Assembly (NCBI RefSeq): GCF_026544205.1
Contig: NZ_JALNUI010000019.1
Location: forward strand, 1 to 64,000
DNA length: 64,000 nt
Origin: Curtobacterium sp. GC_Cur_3
GTDB taxonomy: Bacteria > Actinomycetota > Actinomycetes > Actinomycetales > Microbacteriaceae
Direction of reading: 5' to 3'
The stretch's first letter is position 1, and every line of letters begins with the position of its first letter. The notes below the pieces were generated by a model. That model did not search any database and was not told the DNA's origin. It saw only the letters and a program-made list of their open reading frames with translations. Positions 17,609 to 29,498 of this stretch are shown here, piece by piece. The translations under genes and the position numbers were made by a program.

Positions 17609-18823
17609 GTGCACGTCGACCATCTCCAACTCACCGACTTCCGGAACTACCGGCAGGCGGAGGTCGACTTCGCACGCGGGCCGAACCTGTTCGTCGGACG
17701 GAACGGCCAGGGCAAGACGAACCTCGTCGAGTCCATCGCCTACCTGTCCACGCTCGGGTCGCACCGGGTGCCCACGGACGCGGCCCTCGTGCGGCAGGGG
17801 TGCGACGCGGCGATCGTCCGCGCTCGGCTCGCGCACGAGGACCGCAGCATCCTCGCCGAGGTGCAGATCAACCGCTCGGGGTCGAACCGGGCGCAGGTGA
17901 ACCGCTCGGCGATCAAGCCGCGTGAGCTCCCGCGCTACTGCACCAGCGTGCTCTTCGCGCCGGAGGACCTGGCGCTCGTCCGCGGCGAACCGTCCGGCCG
18001 GCGTCGCATGCTCGACGAACTGCTCGTGCAGATCGCGCCGCGGATGCAGGGCGTCATCGCCGACTACGACCGCACCCTCCGGCAGCGCAACACCCTGCTG
18101 AAGTCGGCGAGGAACTCCGGCGCCAAGGCCGGGTCGCTCTCGACGCTCGAGGTCTGGGACGAACGCCTCGTCGCGTTCGGCTCCGAGATCATCGCCGCCC
18201 GCGACCACCTGACCCGTCGGCTCGCACCGTTCGTCGCGGAGTCGTACGCGATGGTCGCCGGTGAGCGGCACGAAGCCTCGATCACCGGCGTGCTCTCCGT
18301 GCGCGGCGGTGACCCCGAGGACGCGAGCGCCGCCGACCCCGTGCTCGGCACCCCCGACGAGCCCGTCACGGTCCCGGCCGCCGCTGAGGCCTTCCGTCAG
18401 GCGCTGGAACGCCGTCGCCGCGACGAACTCGACCGCGGGCTGACCCTCGCCGGACCCCACCGCGACGACGTGCTCTTCACCCTCAACGGGTTACCGGCCC
18501 GTGGATACGCCAGTCACGGGGAGTCCTGGTCGTTCGCGCTCGCGATCCAGCTCGCCTCGGCGTCGATCCTGCGCGCGGAGTCGAGCCTCGGCGACCCGAT
18601 CATCATCCTCGACGACGTCTTCGCCGAGCTCGACGAGTCCCGGCGGGAACGCCTCGGCTCCGCGGTGGCGGACTACGAGCAGGTCCTCATCACCGCGGCG
18701 GTGTTCGGTGACGTGCCCGGTCAGCTGGCCGCGCACACCGTGCGGATCGAGGCCGGGACCATCGTGACCGACGAGACCGAGCCGAGCCGAGCCTCCAGCC
18801 CGGCGACACCGACGGAGGCCTGA
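17609..18823 (+). CDS. recF: DNA replication and repair protein RecF
   Basis: 404 aa. SMC-like ATPase that loads RecA at gaps. Walker A GRNGQGKTN follows MHVDHLQLTDFRNY; the ABC signature and Walker B (SFALAIQLAS, PIIILDDVFAELD) lie near the C-terminus. The GTG start lacks a strong ribosome site. The last ~25 residues are a low-complexity tail. It shares one base (TGATG) with the next gene. Confidence 0.96.
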   Translation: MHVDHLQLTDFRNYRQAEVDFARGPNLFVGRNGQGKTNLVESIAYLSTLGSHRVPTDAALVRQGCDAAIVRARLAHEDRSILAEVQINRSGSNRAQVNRSAIKPRELPRYCTSVLFAPEDLALVRGEPSGRRRMLDELLVQIAPRMQGVIADYDRTLRQRNTLLKSARNSGAKAGSLSTLEVWDERLVAFGSEIIAARDHLTRRLAPFVAESYAMVAGERHEASITGVLSVRGGDPEDASAADPVLGTPDEPVTVPAAAEAFRQALERRRRDELDRGLTLAGPHRDDVLFTLNGLPARGYASHGESWSFALAIQLASASILRAESSLGDPIIILDDVFAELDESRRERLGSAVADYEQVLITAAVFGDVPGQLAAHTVRIEAGTIVTDETEPSRASSPATPTEA

Positions 18824-19323
18824 TGCCCAGGCCGTGGAAGCCCACCGAACCCAGCCGCGTGTACCAGCACATGAAGGCGGTGTTCGGCGACCCGGGCAAG
18901 CGCGGGGTCGACGCCCGTCGCCGACGCGCCAAGGAGATCGACGCCGACACCGTGCCGTACGGACGCGGACGTGAGCCGAAGGGACTCGGCGACATCGTCG
19001 GGTCGCTCGCGGCGGAGCTCGGCTGGACGGAGCCGCTGGCGCGCTCGGAGCTCTTCGTGGACTGGCCGAGCGTGGTCGGCGAGGAGCTCGCCAAGCACTC
19101 CCGACCGACCGACATCGAGGACGGTGCACTGCTCATCCGCTGCGACTCGACGGCGTGGGCGACGCAGCTCCGGCTGATGCGTGCGAGCGTGACCACGACC
19201 ATCGCGGAGCGGCACCCGGAAGCGGGCGTCGAGTCAATACGGGTTTCCGGACCGGACGCCCCCACCTGGAAACGTGGCCCCAGGAGCGTCCAGGGGCGCG
19301 GCCCTCGCGACACCTACGGTTGA
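18823..19323 (+). CDS. DciA/DUF721 family helicase-loader-like protein
   Basis: 166 aa. The core DUF721 region (LFVDWPSVVGEELAKHSRP, GALLIRCDSTAWATQLRLM) is clear. DciA promotes loading or activity of the replicative helicase in bacteria lacking DnaC/DnaI, which fits its place between recF and gyrB. The N-terminal third is basic and rich in Arg, the C-terminal tail is polar. It is translationally coupled to recF by a one-base overlap. Confidence 0.9.
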   Translation: MPRPWKPTEPSRVYQHMKAVFGDPGKRGVDARRRRAKEIDADTVPYGRGREPKGLGDIVGSLAAELGWTEPLARSELFVDWPSVVGEELAKHSRPTDIEDGALLIRCDSTAWATQLRLMRASVTTTIAERHPEAGVESIRVSGPDAPTWKRGPRSVQGRGPRDTYG

Positions 19324-21459
<2,136 letters not shown>

Positions 21460-21576
21460 TCACCGGACCGGAGGCGCGGCGCGAGCCGCGCGCCCTGGTC
21501 CTGACCACCTGTGGTCGCGCCCGGCGCGACGAACGCCACCACGGCCTCCCGGCCGTCAGAAAGGTAGCCGAGCCAG

Positions 21577-24214
<2,638 letters not shown>

Positions 24215-24222
<8 letters not shown>

Positions 24223-24622
24223 TGTCGCCGAGAAGCTCCAGAGGAAGGCGAAGCGGCCCGTCGGCACCCGACAGGTCCGTCTGCGCCTCGTCTACCTCGA
24301 CTTCTGGTCGGTGGTGAAGCTGAGCTTCCTCATCGCCCTCGCCGGCAGCATCGTGATCGTCGTCGCCACCGCGCTCGTCTGGCTCATCCTCAACCAGACT
24401 GGCGTGTTCGAGAAGATCGACATGCTGCTGAAGGACGTCACCGGGCAGAACGGGTACTCGATCATGGACCAGTTCTCACTGGGCCAGGTCCTCGGGTTCT
24501 CGATCGTCGTCGGCATCCTCAACGTGGTCGTCGGCACCGTGCTCGGCGCCATCGTGAGCGTGCTGTACAACCTCAGCGTGCGGATCACGGGCGGCCTGCT
24601 CGTGGGCTTCACCAACAACTGA
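24215..24622 (+). CDS. DUF3566 membrane protein
   Basis: 135 aa. A basic N-terminus (LQRKAKRP...[18 protein letters not shown]) precedes two hydrophobic helices (about residues 37-59 and 90-115) and a [10 protein letters not shown] end, matching DUF3566. The gene follows gyrA in actinobacteria broadly; its function is unknown. The 8-nt overlap with gyrA implies co-translation. Confidence 0.9.
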
Positions 24623-24697
24623 CACACCCGGCCGGATGAGGCCGACCACTCGATTTCGTTCCCACGACTTCCTGCGGTAGGCTTTCATCCGGTCTGA

Positions 24698-24774
24698 GGG
24701 GCTATAGCTCAGGCGGTTAGAGCGCTTCGCTGATAACGAAGAGGTCCAAGGTTCAAGTCCTTGTAGCCCCACCA
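24698..24774 (+). tRNA. tRNA-Ile(GAT)
   Basis: 77 nt. Acceptor GGGGCTA pairs with TAGCCCC; discriminator A and an encoded CCA (24772-24774). Anticodon stem CTTCG/CGAAG, loop CTGATAA with anticodon GAT at 24732-24734. GTTCAAGTCC T-arm present. Confidence 0.98.
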
Positions 24775-24827
24775 CAATTCAACTCCCGCGTCGGATCTCT
24801 CGACGTGGCGGCCGGTTCGGTCGCTCC

Positions 24828-24900
24828 GGGGCCTTAGCTCAGTTGGTAGAGCGCTGCCTTTGCAAGGCAGATGTCAGGAGTTCGAATCTCCTAGGCTCCA
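24828..24900 (+). tRNA. tRNA-Ala(TGC)
   Basis: 73 nt. Acceptor GGGGCCT pairs with AGGCTCC including a G3-U70 wobble, the alanine identity element. Anticodon stem CTGCC/GGCAG, anticodon TGC at 24861-24863. No CCA is encoded (CTC follows), unlike the Ile and Leu tRNAs here. Confidence 0.98.
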
Positions 24901-25112
24901 CTCCCTCGGCCCCTGGTCGGCGACTTCGGTCGTCGTCGCAGGGGCTTCGTGCTGCGTCGGTGTGCTGGTGCGCCGAGGCGGCCGCGAGCGGTCACAACAC
25001 CCCGCTCACGTCCGCCGAGTGGTCGCGAACCGTGGCTTCGGGGCTGCGTCGACGACGGACTGTGGCCGGTAGGTGGGGCGCAGACGGGGTGTCGTGACCG
25101 GTCGGCGGGCCG

Positions 25113-25218
25113 GGAGGCTCGGGGCGGGCCCGCCCCGAGCCTCCAGTCCGGTGTGCGGCCGTGAGATCGCAGTGGGTGTCGGGTCCGCCTTTGTGGAGGC
25201 GACACCAACTGCGATCTC
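25113..25218. repeat. Array module 1 (hairpins A1 and B1)
   Basis: A1 (25113-25144) is a perfect 32-bp palindrome with 16-base arms beginning GGAGGCTCGGGGCGGG. B1 (25163-25218) pairs GAGATCGCAGT with ACTGCGATCTC; the arms continue with GGTGTCG/CGACACC after one mismatch. Confidence 0.93.
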
Positions 25219-25321
25219 GGCGCCGCGAGCGGTGACGACACCCCGCTCAGGTGCGCCGAGTGGCCGCGGGTCGTCGGCCCGCGGCGCCGGAGGCGACGGG
25301 TCGTGACCGGTCGGCGGGCCG

Positions 25322-25428
25322 GGAGGCTCGGGGCGGGCCCGCCCCGAGCCTCCAGTCCGGTGTGTGGCCGGTGAGATCGCAGTGGGTGTCGGGTCCGCCT
25401 TTGTGGAGGCGACACCCACTGCGATCTC
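25322..25428. repeat. Array module 2 (hairpins A2 and B2)
   Basis: A2 (25322-25353) is identical to A1. B2 (25373-25428) has perfect 19-base arms (GAGATCGCAGTGGGTGTCG); relative to B1 the single change restores pairing. Confidence 0.93.
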
Positions 25429-25562
25429 GGCGCCGCGAGCGGTCACGACACCCCGCTCAGGTGCGCCGAGTGGGCGCGGTTCGTCGGCCCGCGGCGCCGC
25501 AGGCGACGGGCTGCGACCGGTCGCGGAACGCGAGCGGGGTGTCGTGACCGCTCGGCGGGCAG

Positions 25563-25669
25563 GGAGGCGCGGTGCGGGGCCGCGACGCGCCTCCAGTCCG
25601 GTGCGTGGCCGGTGAGATCGCAGTTGGTGTTGGGTCCGCGCGTGCCGAGGCGACACGAAGTGCGATCTC
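25563..25669. repeat. Array module 3 (hairpins A3 and B3)
   Basis: A3 (25563-25594) keeps the 32-bp length with 9-base arms GGAGGCGCG/CGCGCCTCC and a changed centre. B3 (25614-25669) keeps the 56-bp length with GAGATCGCA/TGCGATCTC arms only. Confidence 0.9.
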
Positions 25670-25772
25670 GGCGCCGCGAGTGGGCGCAACACGCCGCTCA
25701 GGTTCGCCGAGTGGGCGCGGGTCGTCGGCCCGCGGCGCCGGAGGCGACGGGTCGTGACTGGTCGGCGGCACT

Positions 25773-25879
25773 GGAGGCTCGGGGCGGGGCCGCCACGCGC
25801 CTCCGGTCCGGTGCGTGGCCGGTGAGATCTCAGTTGGTGTCGGGTCCGCGCGTGCGGAGGTGACACGAAGTGCGATCTC
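25773..25879. repeat. Array module 4 (hairpins A4 and B4)
   Basis: A4 (25773-25804) combines an A1-like left half with an A3-like right half, so pairing is reduced to GGAGGC/GCCTCC plus scattered pairs. B4 (25824-25879) is like B3 with GAGATC/GATCTC ends. Confidence 0.88.
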
Positions 25880-25917
25880 GGCGTCAGTGGTGGCGGGGCG
25901 CAGCACCCCCGGGGACG

Positions 25918-25952
25918 ACGAAGGGCCCCGGCGCAGTGCCGGGGCCCTTCGT
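25918..25952 (-). terminator. Terminator of the 25967-26542 gene
   Basis: Perfect 15-bp stem ACGAAGGGCCCCGGC with its complement around a 5-base loop, 15 bases past the minus-strand stop codon. It separates the gene from the repeat array. Confidence 0.85.
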
Positions 25953-25966
25953 ACGAACCGGAGAGG

Positions 25967-26542
25967 TCAGGCTGCGGACTTGTCCGCGGAGTCGGAGTCG
26001 TCGGCAACCCAGAGGTCGTCGTCGGCCCGGAGCGTCTGGTACGCGGCGTAGGCGGCACCGGCAACGGCGACGACACCGACGATGATCAGTGCGACACCAC
26101 CGAAGCCGAGGCCCTTCTTCTGCTGCGACGGGACGTACTTCGCAGCGGCCTTCTTCGCGCTCTTGCTCTTCTTCTGCGCGTTCTTCACGAGCTTCTTGAC
26201 GCGGGGGTCCTTCGCGAGGTCGCCCACGCTCATGACCGAGCCCGCGGTCGAGACCAGGCCGGGGATGACCTCGGTCTGGAAACGGTGCGAAGCGGTCTGT
26301 GCTGCCGAGGTGGCGGCGTGGACACCCGTCGCGACAGCCGGGCGGATGCCGTTGTCGATCGCGTTCTGGACGCGGGGTGCGATGTCCTTGCGTGCTGCGT
26401 CGGCGGCGTGCGAGCGGGCCTCGGCGAGGATCTCGTTCGCGTGCTCGAGCACCTTGCGCTGCTCACCGAGGAGCGAGGCGGTCTTGCCCTTGAGCTTCTT
26501 GATCTGCTTCCGGCGCTTGCGCGGCAGTTCGATCGTCGTCAT
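25967..26542 (-). CDS. Hypothetical protein with C-terminal membrane anchor
   Basis: 191 aa, family not recognised. A Lys/Arg-rich start (LPRKRRKQIKKLKGKT), then an Ala-rich amphipathic helical region (about 25-120), a Lys-rich patch (VKKLVKNAQKKSKSAKKAA), one hydrophobic helix (ALIIVGVVAVAGAAYAAY, about 155-172) and an acidic Asp/Ser tail. The charge pattern would place the N-terminus in the cytoplasm with possible nucleic-acid or lipid contact (inference). ATG 26542 has a perfect GGAGGTACC ribosome site; the frame runs 47 codons further upstream but without a ribosome site. It diverges from the cyclophilin gene and has its own terminator. Confidence 0.8.
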   Translation of the reverse strand: MTTIELPRKRRKQIKKLKGKTASLLGEQRKVLEHANEILAEARSHAADAARKDIAPRVQNAIDNGIRPAVATGVHAATSAAQTASHRFQTEVIPGLVSTAGSVMSVGDLAKDPRVKKLVKNAQKKSKSAKKAAAKYVPSQQKKGLGFGGVALIIVGVVAVAGAAYAAYQTLRADDDLWVADDSDSADKSAA

Positions 26543-26658
26543 CTGGTACCTCCATCGGAACGGCGTGCCCCCATCCTGCCACCGCAGCGCCTGACAGGTC
26601 ACGGAGTCGTACCTGTGGGTACCGTCTGTACGCAGGGGACGCATGCGAGAATCGGAAC

Positions 26659-27198
26659 ATGTCTCTGCACACCGCTGTCGCAACGATCCACACGAACAAG
26701 GGCGACATCCGCGTCAACCTGTTCGGCAACCACGCTCCGAAGACCGTCAAGAACTTCGTCGACCTGGCCACCGGCCAGCAGGAGTGGACCCACCCGGGCA
26801 CCGGCAAGGTCTCCACCGACAAGCTCTACGACGGCGTGGTCTTCCACCGCATCATCAAGGACTTCATGATCCAGGGCGGCGACCCGCTCGGCCAGGGCAT
26901 CGGCGGCCCGGGCTACCGCTTCGACGACGAGATCTCGCCCGAGCTCACCTTCCAGAACCCGTACATCTTCGCGATGGCGAACGCCGGGCTCCAGGGTGGC
27001 CGTGGCACCAACGGCTCGCAGTTCTTCATCACGACGGTGGCGACCCCCTGGCTCCAGGGCAAGCACACCATCTTCGGTGAGGTCGCCGACGACGAGTCCC
27101 GCGCCGTGGTCGACGCGATCGAGGGCGTCCCCACCGACGGCCGTGACAAGCCCGTCGAGGACGTCGTCATCAACAGCATCGACGTCGAGTCCGTCTGA
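26659..27198 (+). CDS. Cyclophilin-type peptidyl-prolyl cis-trans isomerase
   Basis: 179 aa, cytoplasmic (no signal peptide). Core motifs FHRIIKDFMIQGGDP, GTNGSQFFIT and the HTIFGEV end are intact, including the catalytic Arg. It assists protein folding. The ribosome site is weak (CGGAA). It is the first of a two-gene unit with the rhomboid gene (2-nt gap); this pair near pknB is common in actinobacteria. Confidence 0.95.
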   Translation: MSLHTAVATIHTNKGDIRVNLFGNHAPKTVKNFVDLATGQQEWTHPGTGKVSTDKLYDGVVFHRIIKDFMIQGGDPLGQGIGGPGYRFDDEISPELTFQNPYIFAMANAGLQGGRGTNGSQFFITTVATPWLQGKHTIFGEVADDESRAVVDAIEGVPTDGRDKPVEDVVINSIDVESV

Positions 27199-27200
27199 CC

Positions 27201-28052
27201 TTGACCGACCAGGCGTACAACCCGGCGAACTACTGCTACCGGCACCCGGACCGGCAGAGCTTCATCCTCTGCCAGCGGTGCGGACGGACGATCTGCACCG
27301 AGTGTCAGACGCCGGCGGCCGTCGGGGTGCACTGCCCTGAGTGCGTGCGCGAACAGCGCGCGCAGTTCACCGCGAACCGTCGTGCGACCGGGCCCAGCGG
27401 GTTCACGGTCGCACGACGGCGCTTCGCCATGCTCGACCAGAAGGCCACGGTCGTCATCGTCGCGGTCTCCGTCGCGATCTGGCTGCTCGACCAGGTCACC
27501 CGGGGCTTCTTCACGCAGCTGCTCGGGTACAACGCGTACTACCTGCCGACGCAGCCGTGGCGCATGGTCACGTCGCTGTTCGTCCACTCGGGGTTCCTCC
27601 ACATCCTGTTCAACATGTGGGCGGTGTTCATCTTCGGACGGATGCTCGAGAACATGCTCGGGTCGTGGCGGTTCCTCGCGCTGTACTTCCTGTCGGGCCT
27701 CGGCGGCTCGATGGCCGTGACGTTGCTGGCTCCGACGAGCTCGGTGGTCGGGGCCTCCGGCGCGATCTTCGGGCTCTTCGCGGCGTTCTTCGTCCTGCAG
27801 CGGAGCCTCGGTGCAAACGCGGTCTCCCTGCTCGTCATCATGGGGCTCAACCTGGTGATCGGGTTCCTCCCCGGGACGAACATCTCGTGGCAGGCCCACG
27901 TCGGCGGCATCGCGGTCGGCTTCCTCACCGGGTACGTCTTCTCGAAGACGCGCAACGTCCGGCAACGAGGACTCCAGATCGGGCTGTTAATCGGGGAAGC
28001 GGTGCTCATCGTCGCCCTCACGGTCGTCGGCTACGTCCTGGCTCTCGCCTGA
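27201..28052 (+). CDS. Rhomboid family intramembrane serine protease with N-terminal zinc finger
   Basis: 283 aa. The N-terminus (about 10-55) has a B-box-like Cys/His zinc-binding array (CYRHPDRQSFILCQRCGR, CTECQ, CPECV). Six to seven membrane helices follow; the catalytic Ser is in GASGAIFGLF and the His in HVGGIAVGF, with the HILFNMWA motif in helix 2. It cleaves membrane proteins within the bilayer. TTG start two bases after the ppi stop. The stop codon is the first TGA of an 8-bp tandem repeat. Confidence 0.93.
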   Translation: MTDQAYNPANYCYRHPDRQSFILCQRCGRTICTECQTPAAVGVHCPECVREQRAQFTANRRATGPSGFTVARRRFAMLDQKATVVIVAVSVAIWLLDQVTRGFFTQLLGYNAYYLPTQPWRMVTSLFVHSGFLHILFNMWAVFIFGRMLENMLGSWRFLALYFLSGLGGSMAVTLLAPTSSVVGASGAIFGLFAAFFVLQRSLGANAVSLLVIMGLNLVIGFLPGTNISWQAHVGGIAVGFLTGYVFSKTRNVRQRGLQIGLLIGEAVLIVALTVVGYVLALA

Positions 28053-28089
28053 TGACCTGATGACCTGATGACCTGATGACCTGATGACC
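28050..28089. repeat. 8-bp tandem repeat TGATGACC x5
   Basis: Five perfect copies of TGATGACC begin exactly at the rhomboid stop codon and are followed by TGAACG. Because 8 is not a multiple of 3, the TGAs fall in all three frames. Confidence 0.97.
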
Positions 28090-28109
28090 TGAACGACCGT
28101 CGTACCGCG

Positions 28110-28141
28110 AACGCCCCGTCACTGTCGTGACGGGGCGTTTT
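28110..28141 (+). terminator. Rho-independent terminator after rhomboid gene
   Basis: Perfect 12-bp stem AACGCCCCGTCA with its complement, 6-base loop CTGTCG, T-run TTTT at the 3' side. One of the few canonical terminators with a T tail in this window. Confidence 0.9.
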
Positions 28142-28147
28142 CGTACC

Positions 28148-28305
28148 TGTGGACAACTCGGTGAGTTACACGCGTGTGATTATCCCCACTGTGGAAACCC
28201 CTGTGGACAACTCCGGGTCAGGGGTGTGGAACAGCGTGTGGAGAACGCCGTCTTCTGTGGAGAACCCGGTTCTGTCGGGCCGAAGTGGTCTTCCCCTGTG
28301 GAGAA
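28148..28305. promoter_or_regulatory. DnaA-box-like cluster away from oriC
   Basis: In 158 bp: two perfect TGTGGACAA (28148-28156, 28202-28210), TTATCCCCA (28180-28188), TGTGGAAAC (28190-28198), TGTGGAACA (28225-28233) and three TGTGGAGAA (28237-28245, 28256-28264, 28297-28305), nearly all in one orientation. TTCTCCACA, the complement of the last, also occurs upstream of dnaA (13233). No gene fits here. Confidence 0.7.
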
Positions 28306-28331
28306 CGACACCACTCGTCGGGCGCACGAGA

Positions 28332-28363
28332 ACGCCCGCCGCACCAAGGGGTGCAGCGGGCGT
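28332..28363 (-). terminator. Terminator of crgA
   Basis: Outer stem ACGCCCGC/GCGGGCGT, one mismatch, inner stem GCACC/GGTGC and a 4-base loop, 22 bases past the crgA stop. Confidence 0.7.
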
Positions 28364-28385
28364 CGACAGCAGGTCGGGTCGGGGC

Positions 28386-28643
28386 TCAGCGCCACCGTGT
28401 GGTCATCAGGAAGCCGACGAACATGATGCCGAAGCCGATGAGGATGTTCCACGAGTTCAGCGACGGGACCGGCAGGGTGCCCTGTGAGATGTAGAAGATG
28501 ATCACCCAGGCGAGGCCGATCAGCATGAACCCGAACATCACCGGCTTGAACCACACGGGGTTGGGCTGGTTGCCCGCCGTGTCGACCGAGTCGGCTCGGG
28601 TGGTCGTCCGGGCGGGCTTGGTGCGGTCCTTGTCCTTGGCCAT
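28386..28643 (-). CDS. crgA: Cell division protein CrgA
   Basis: 85 aa. A charged N-terminus (MAKDKDRTKPARTTTRADS) is followed by two membrane helices (PVMFGFMLIGLAWVIIFYI and ILIGFGIMFVGFLMTTRWR). CrgA helps recruit divisome proteins in actinobacteria. The frame is open upstream, but ATG 28643 gives the family start. It diverges from pabA/trpG and lies close to the pknB operon, the usual place. Confidence 0.93.
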   Translation of the reverse strand: MAKDKDRTKPARTTTRADSVDTAGNQPNPVWFKPVMFGFMLIGLAWVIIFYISQGTLPVPSLNSWNILIGFGIMFVGFLMTTRWR

Positions 28644-28725
28644 GGCCGGTATCCTACCGTGAACATGTGTGCGCACGGGCTGCACAGAGCCTCTGCACGA
28701 CCCCCACGAGTACGGTGAACCGACC

Positions 28726-29370
28726 ATGACCAGGATCCTCGTCGTCGACAACTACGACAGCTTCGTCTACACGCTCAACGGCTACGTGCAGCAGCTCGGC
28801 GCGCAGACCGACGTCGTCCGCAACGACGCCTTCCCCGAGTCCGAGATCGCGGACCGGCTCGCCGACTACGACGGCGTGCTGCTCTCACCCGGTCCGGGCA
28901 CCCCCGGGGACGCCGGCGTCTCGATCGCCACGGTGCACGCGGCCATCGCCGCCGACAAGCCCCTGCTCGGCGTCTGCCTGGGGCACCAGGCCATCGCCGA
29001 GGCGCTGGGAGCGACCGTCACGCACGCCGAAGAACTCATGCACGGCAAGACCTCGCAGGTGGACCACGACGACAGCACGCTGTTCGCCGGCGTCCCGCAC
29101 CCGTTCACGGCGACGCGGTACCACTCCCTCGCGATCGTGGACGGCACCGTCCCCGACGAGCTCACCGTGACGGCACGGACCGGTGGCGGTGTGATCATGG
29201 GCGTCCAGCACCAGGACGCCCGCGTCTACGGCGTGCAGTTCCACCCGGAGTCCGTCCTCACCGAGGGCGGCTACCGCATGGTCGGCAACTGGCTCGAGAC
29301 CACCGGTCTGACCGGTGCGGCGGACCGCGCAGCGGGCCTGGGCCCGCTCATCGCGTCCCGACAGGGCTGA
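28726..29370 (+). CDS. Glutamine amidotransferase, PabA/TrpG type
   Basis: 214 aa. Supplies ammonia from glutamine to anthranilate or aminodeoxychorismate synthase. NYDSFVYTL, the oxyanion loop LSPGPGTP, nucleophile GVCLGHQ and the His-Glu pair QFHPESV are present. A solitary copy next to pknB is standard in actinobacteria and is often named pabA; no trpE or pabB neighbour is seen, so substrate is unassigned. The ATG follows TACGGTGAACCGACC, a weak ribosome site. Confidence 0.92.
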   Translation: MTRILVVDNYDSFVYTLNGYVQQLGAQTDVVRNDAFPESEIADRLADYDGVLLSPGPGTPGDAGVSIATVHAAIAADKPLLGVCLGHQAIAEALGATVTHAEELMHGKTSQVDHDDSTLFAGVPHPFTATRYHSLAIVDGTVPDELTVTARTGGGVIMGVQHQDARVYGVQFHPESVLTEGGYRMVGNWLETTGLTGAADRAAGLGPLIASRQG

Positions 29371-29414
29371 CACCCGACCGCACGACCAGACGGACCACAC
29401 GGTCACACCGGACG

Positions 29415-29446
29415 GGAGGCTCGTGACGGGCCCGTCACGAGCCTCC
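29415..29446. terminator. 32-bp palindromic element between convergent pabA/trpG and pknB
   Basis: Perfect palindrome with 16-base arms starting GGAGGCTCGTGACGGG, followed by AGTCCG. Same length, same GGAGGCTCG/CGAGCCTCC ends and same AGTCCG flank as element A in the 25-kb array, with a different centre. Position between two convergent stop codons suits a bidirectional terminator. Confidence 0.85.
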
Positions 29447-29498
29447 AGTCCGTCGGTGGGCTGGAACCACGCCAGTCCGCGTACGCGGACGCGACGGC

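Larger units (their letters stand above)
24983..25905. repeat. Tandem array of ~210-bp hairpin-rich units
   Basis: About 920 bp between tRNA-Ala and a convergent gene, without a credible gene. Four units, with spacings of 209-210, 241 and 210 bp measured hairpin to hairpin. Each holds (A) a 32-bp palindromic element with GGAGGC/GCCTCC ends followed by AGTCCGGTG or a variant; (B) a 56-bp stem-loop bounded by GAGATC and GATCTC; (C) a spacer beginning GGCGCCGCGAG, with ACACCCCGCTCAGGTGCGCC and a GGCGCC-ended long inverted repeat. A lone C segment at 24983 starts the array. Units 1-2 are nearly identical; 3-4 are diverged but share changes. The 31-bp length difference of unit 2 includes a 23-bp segment (25532-25554) that is the exact reverse complement of 25436-25458. 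Confidence 0.93.

Noticed and set aside
21471-21530. Terminator between gyrB and gyrA
   Set aside because: Two small GC hairpins (7-8 bp) exist but are short and without T-run; gyrA is normally co-transcribed, so I do not call a terminator.
24983-25905. CRISPR array
   Set aside because: Regular spacing, but units are ~210 bp with no unique spacers and no cas genes nearby; the repeats are hairpins.
25006-26076. A 356-codon minus-strand frame through the repeat array
   Set aside because: Translates the DNA repeats into low-complexity Pro/Thr/Arg units and overlaps the real gene at 25967-26542; no ribosome site.
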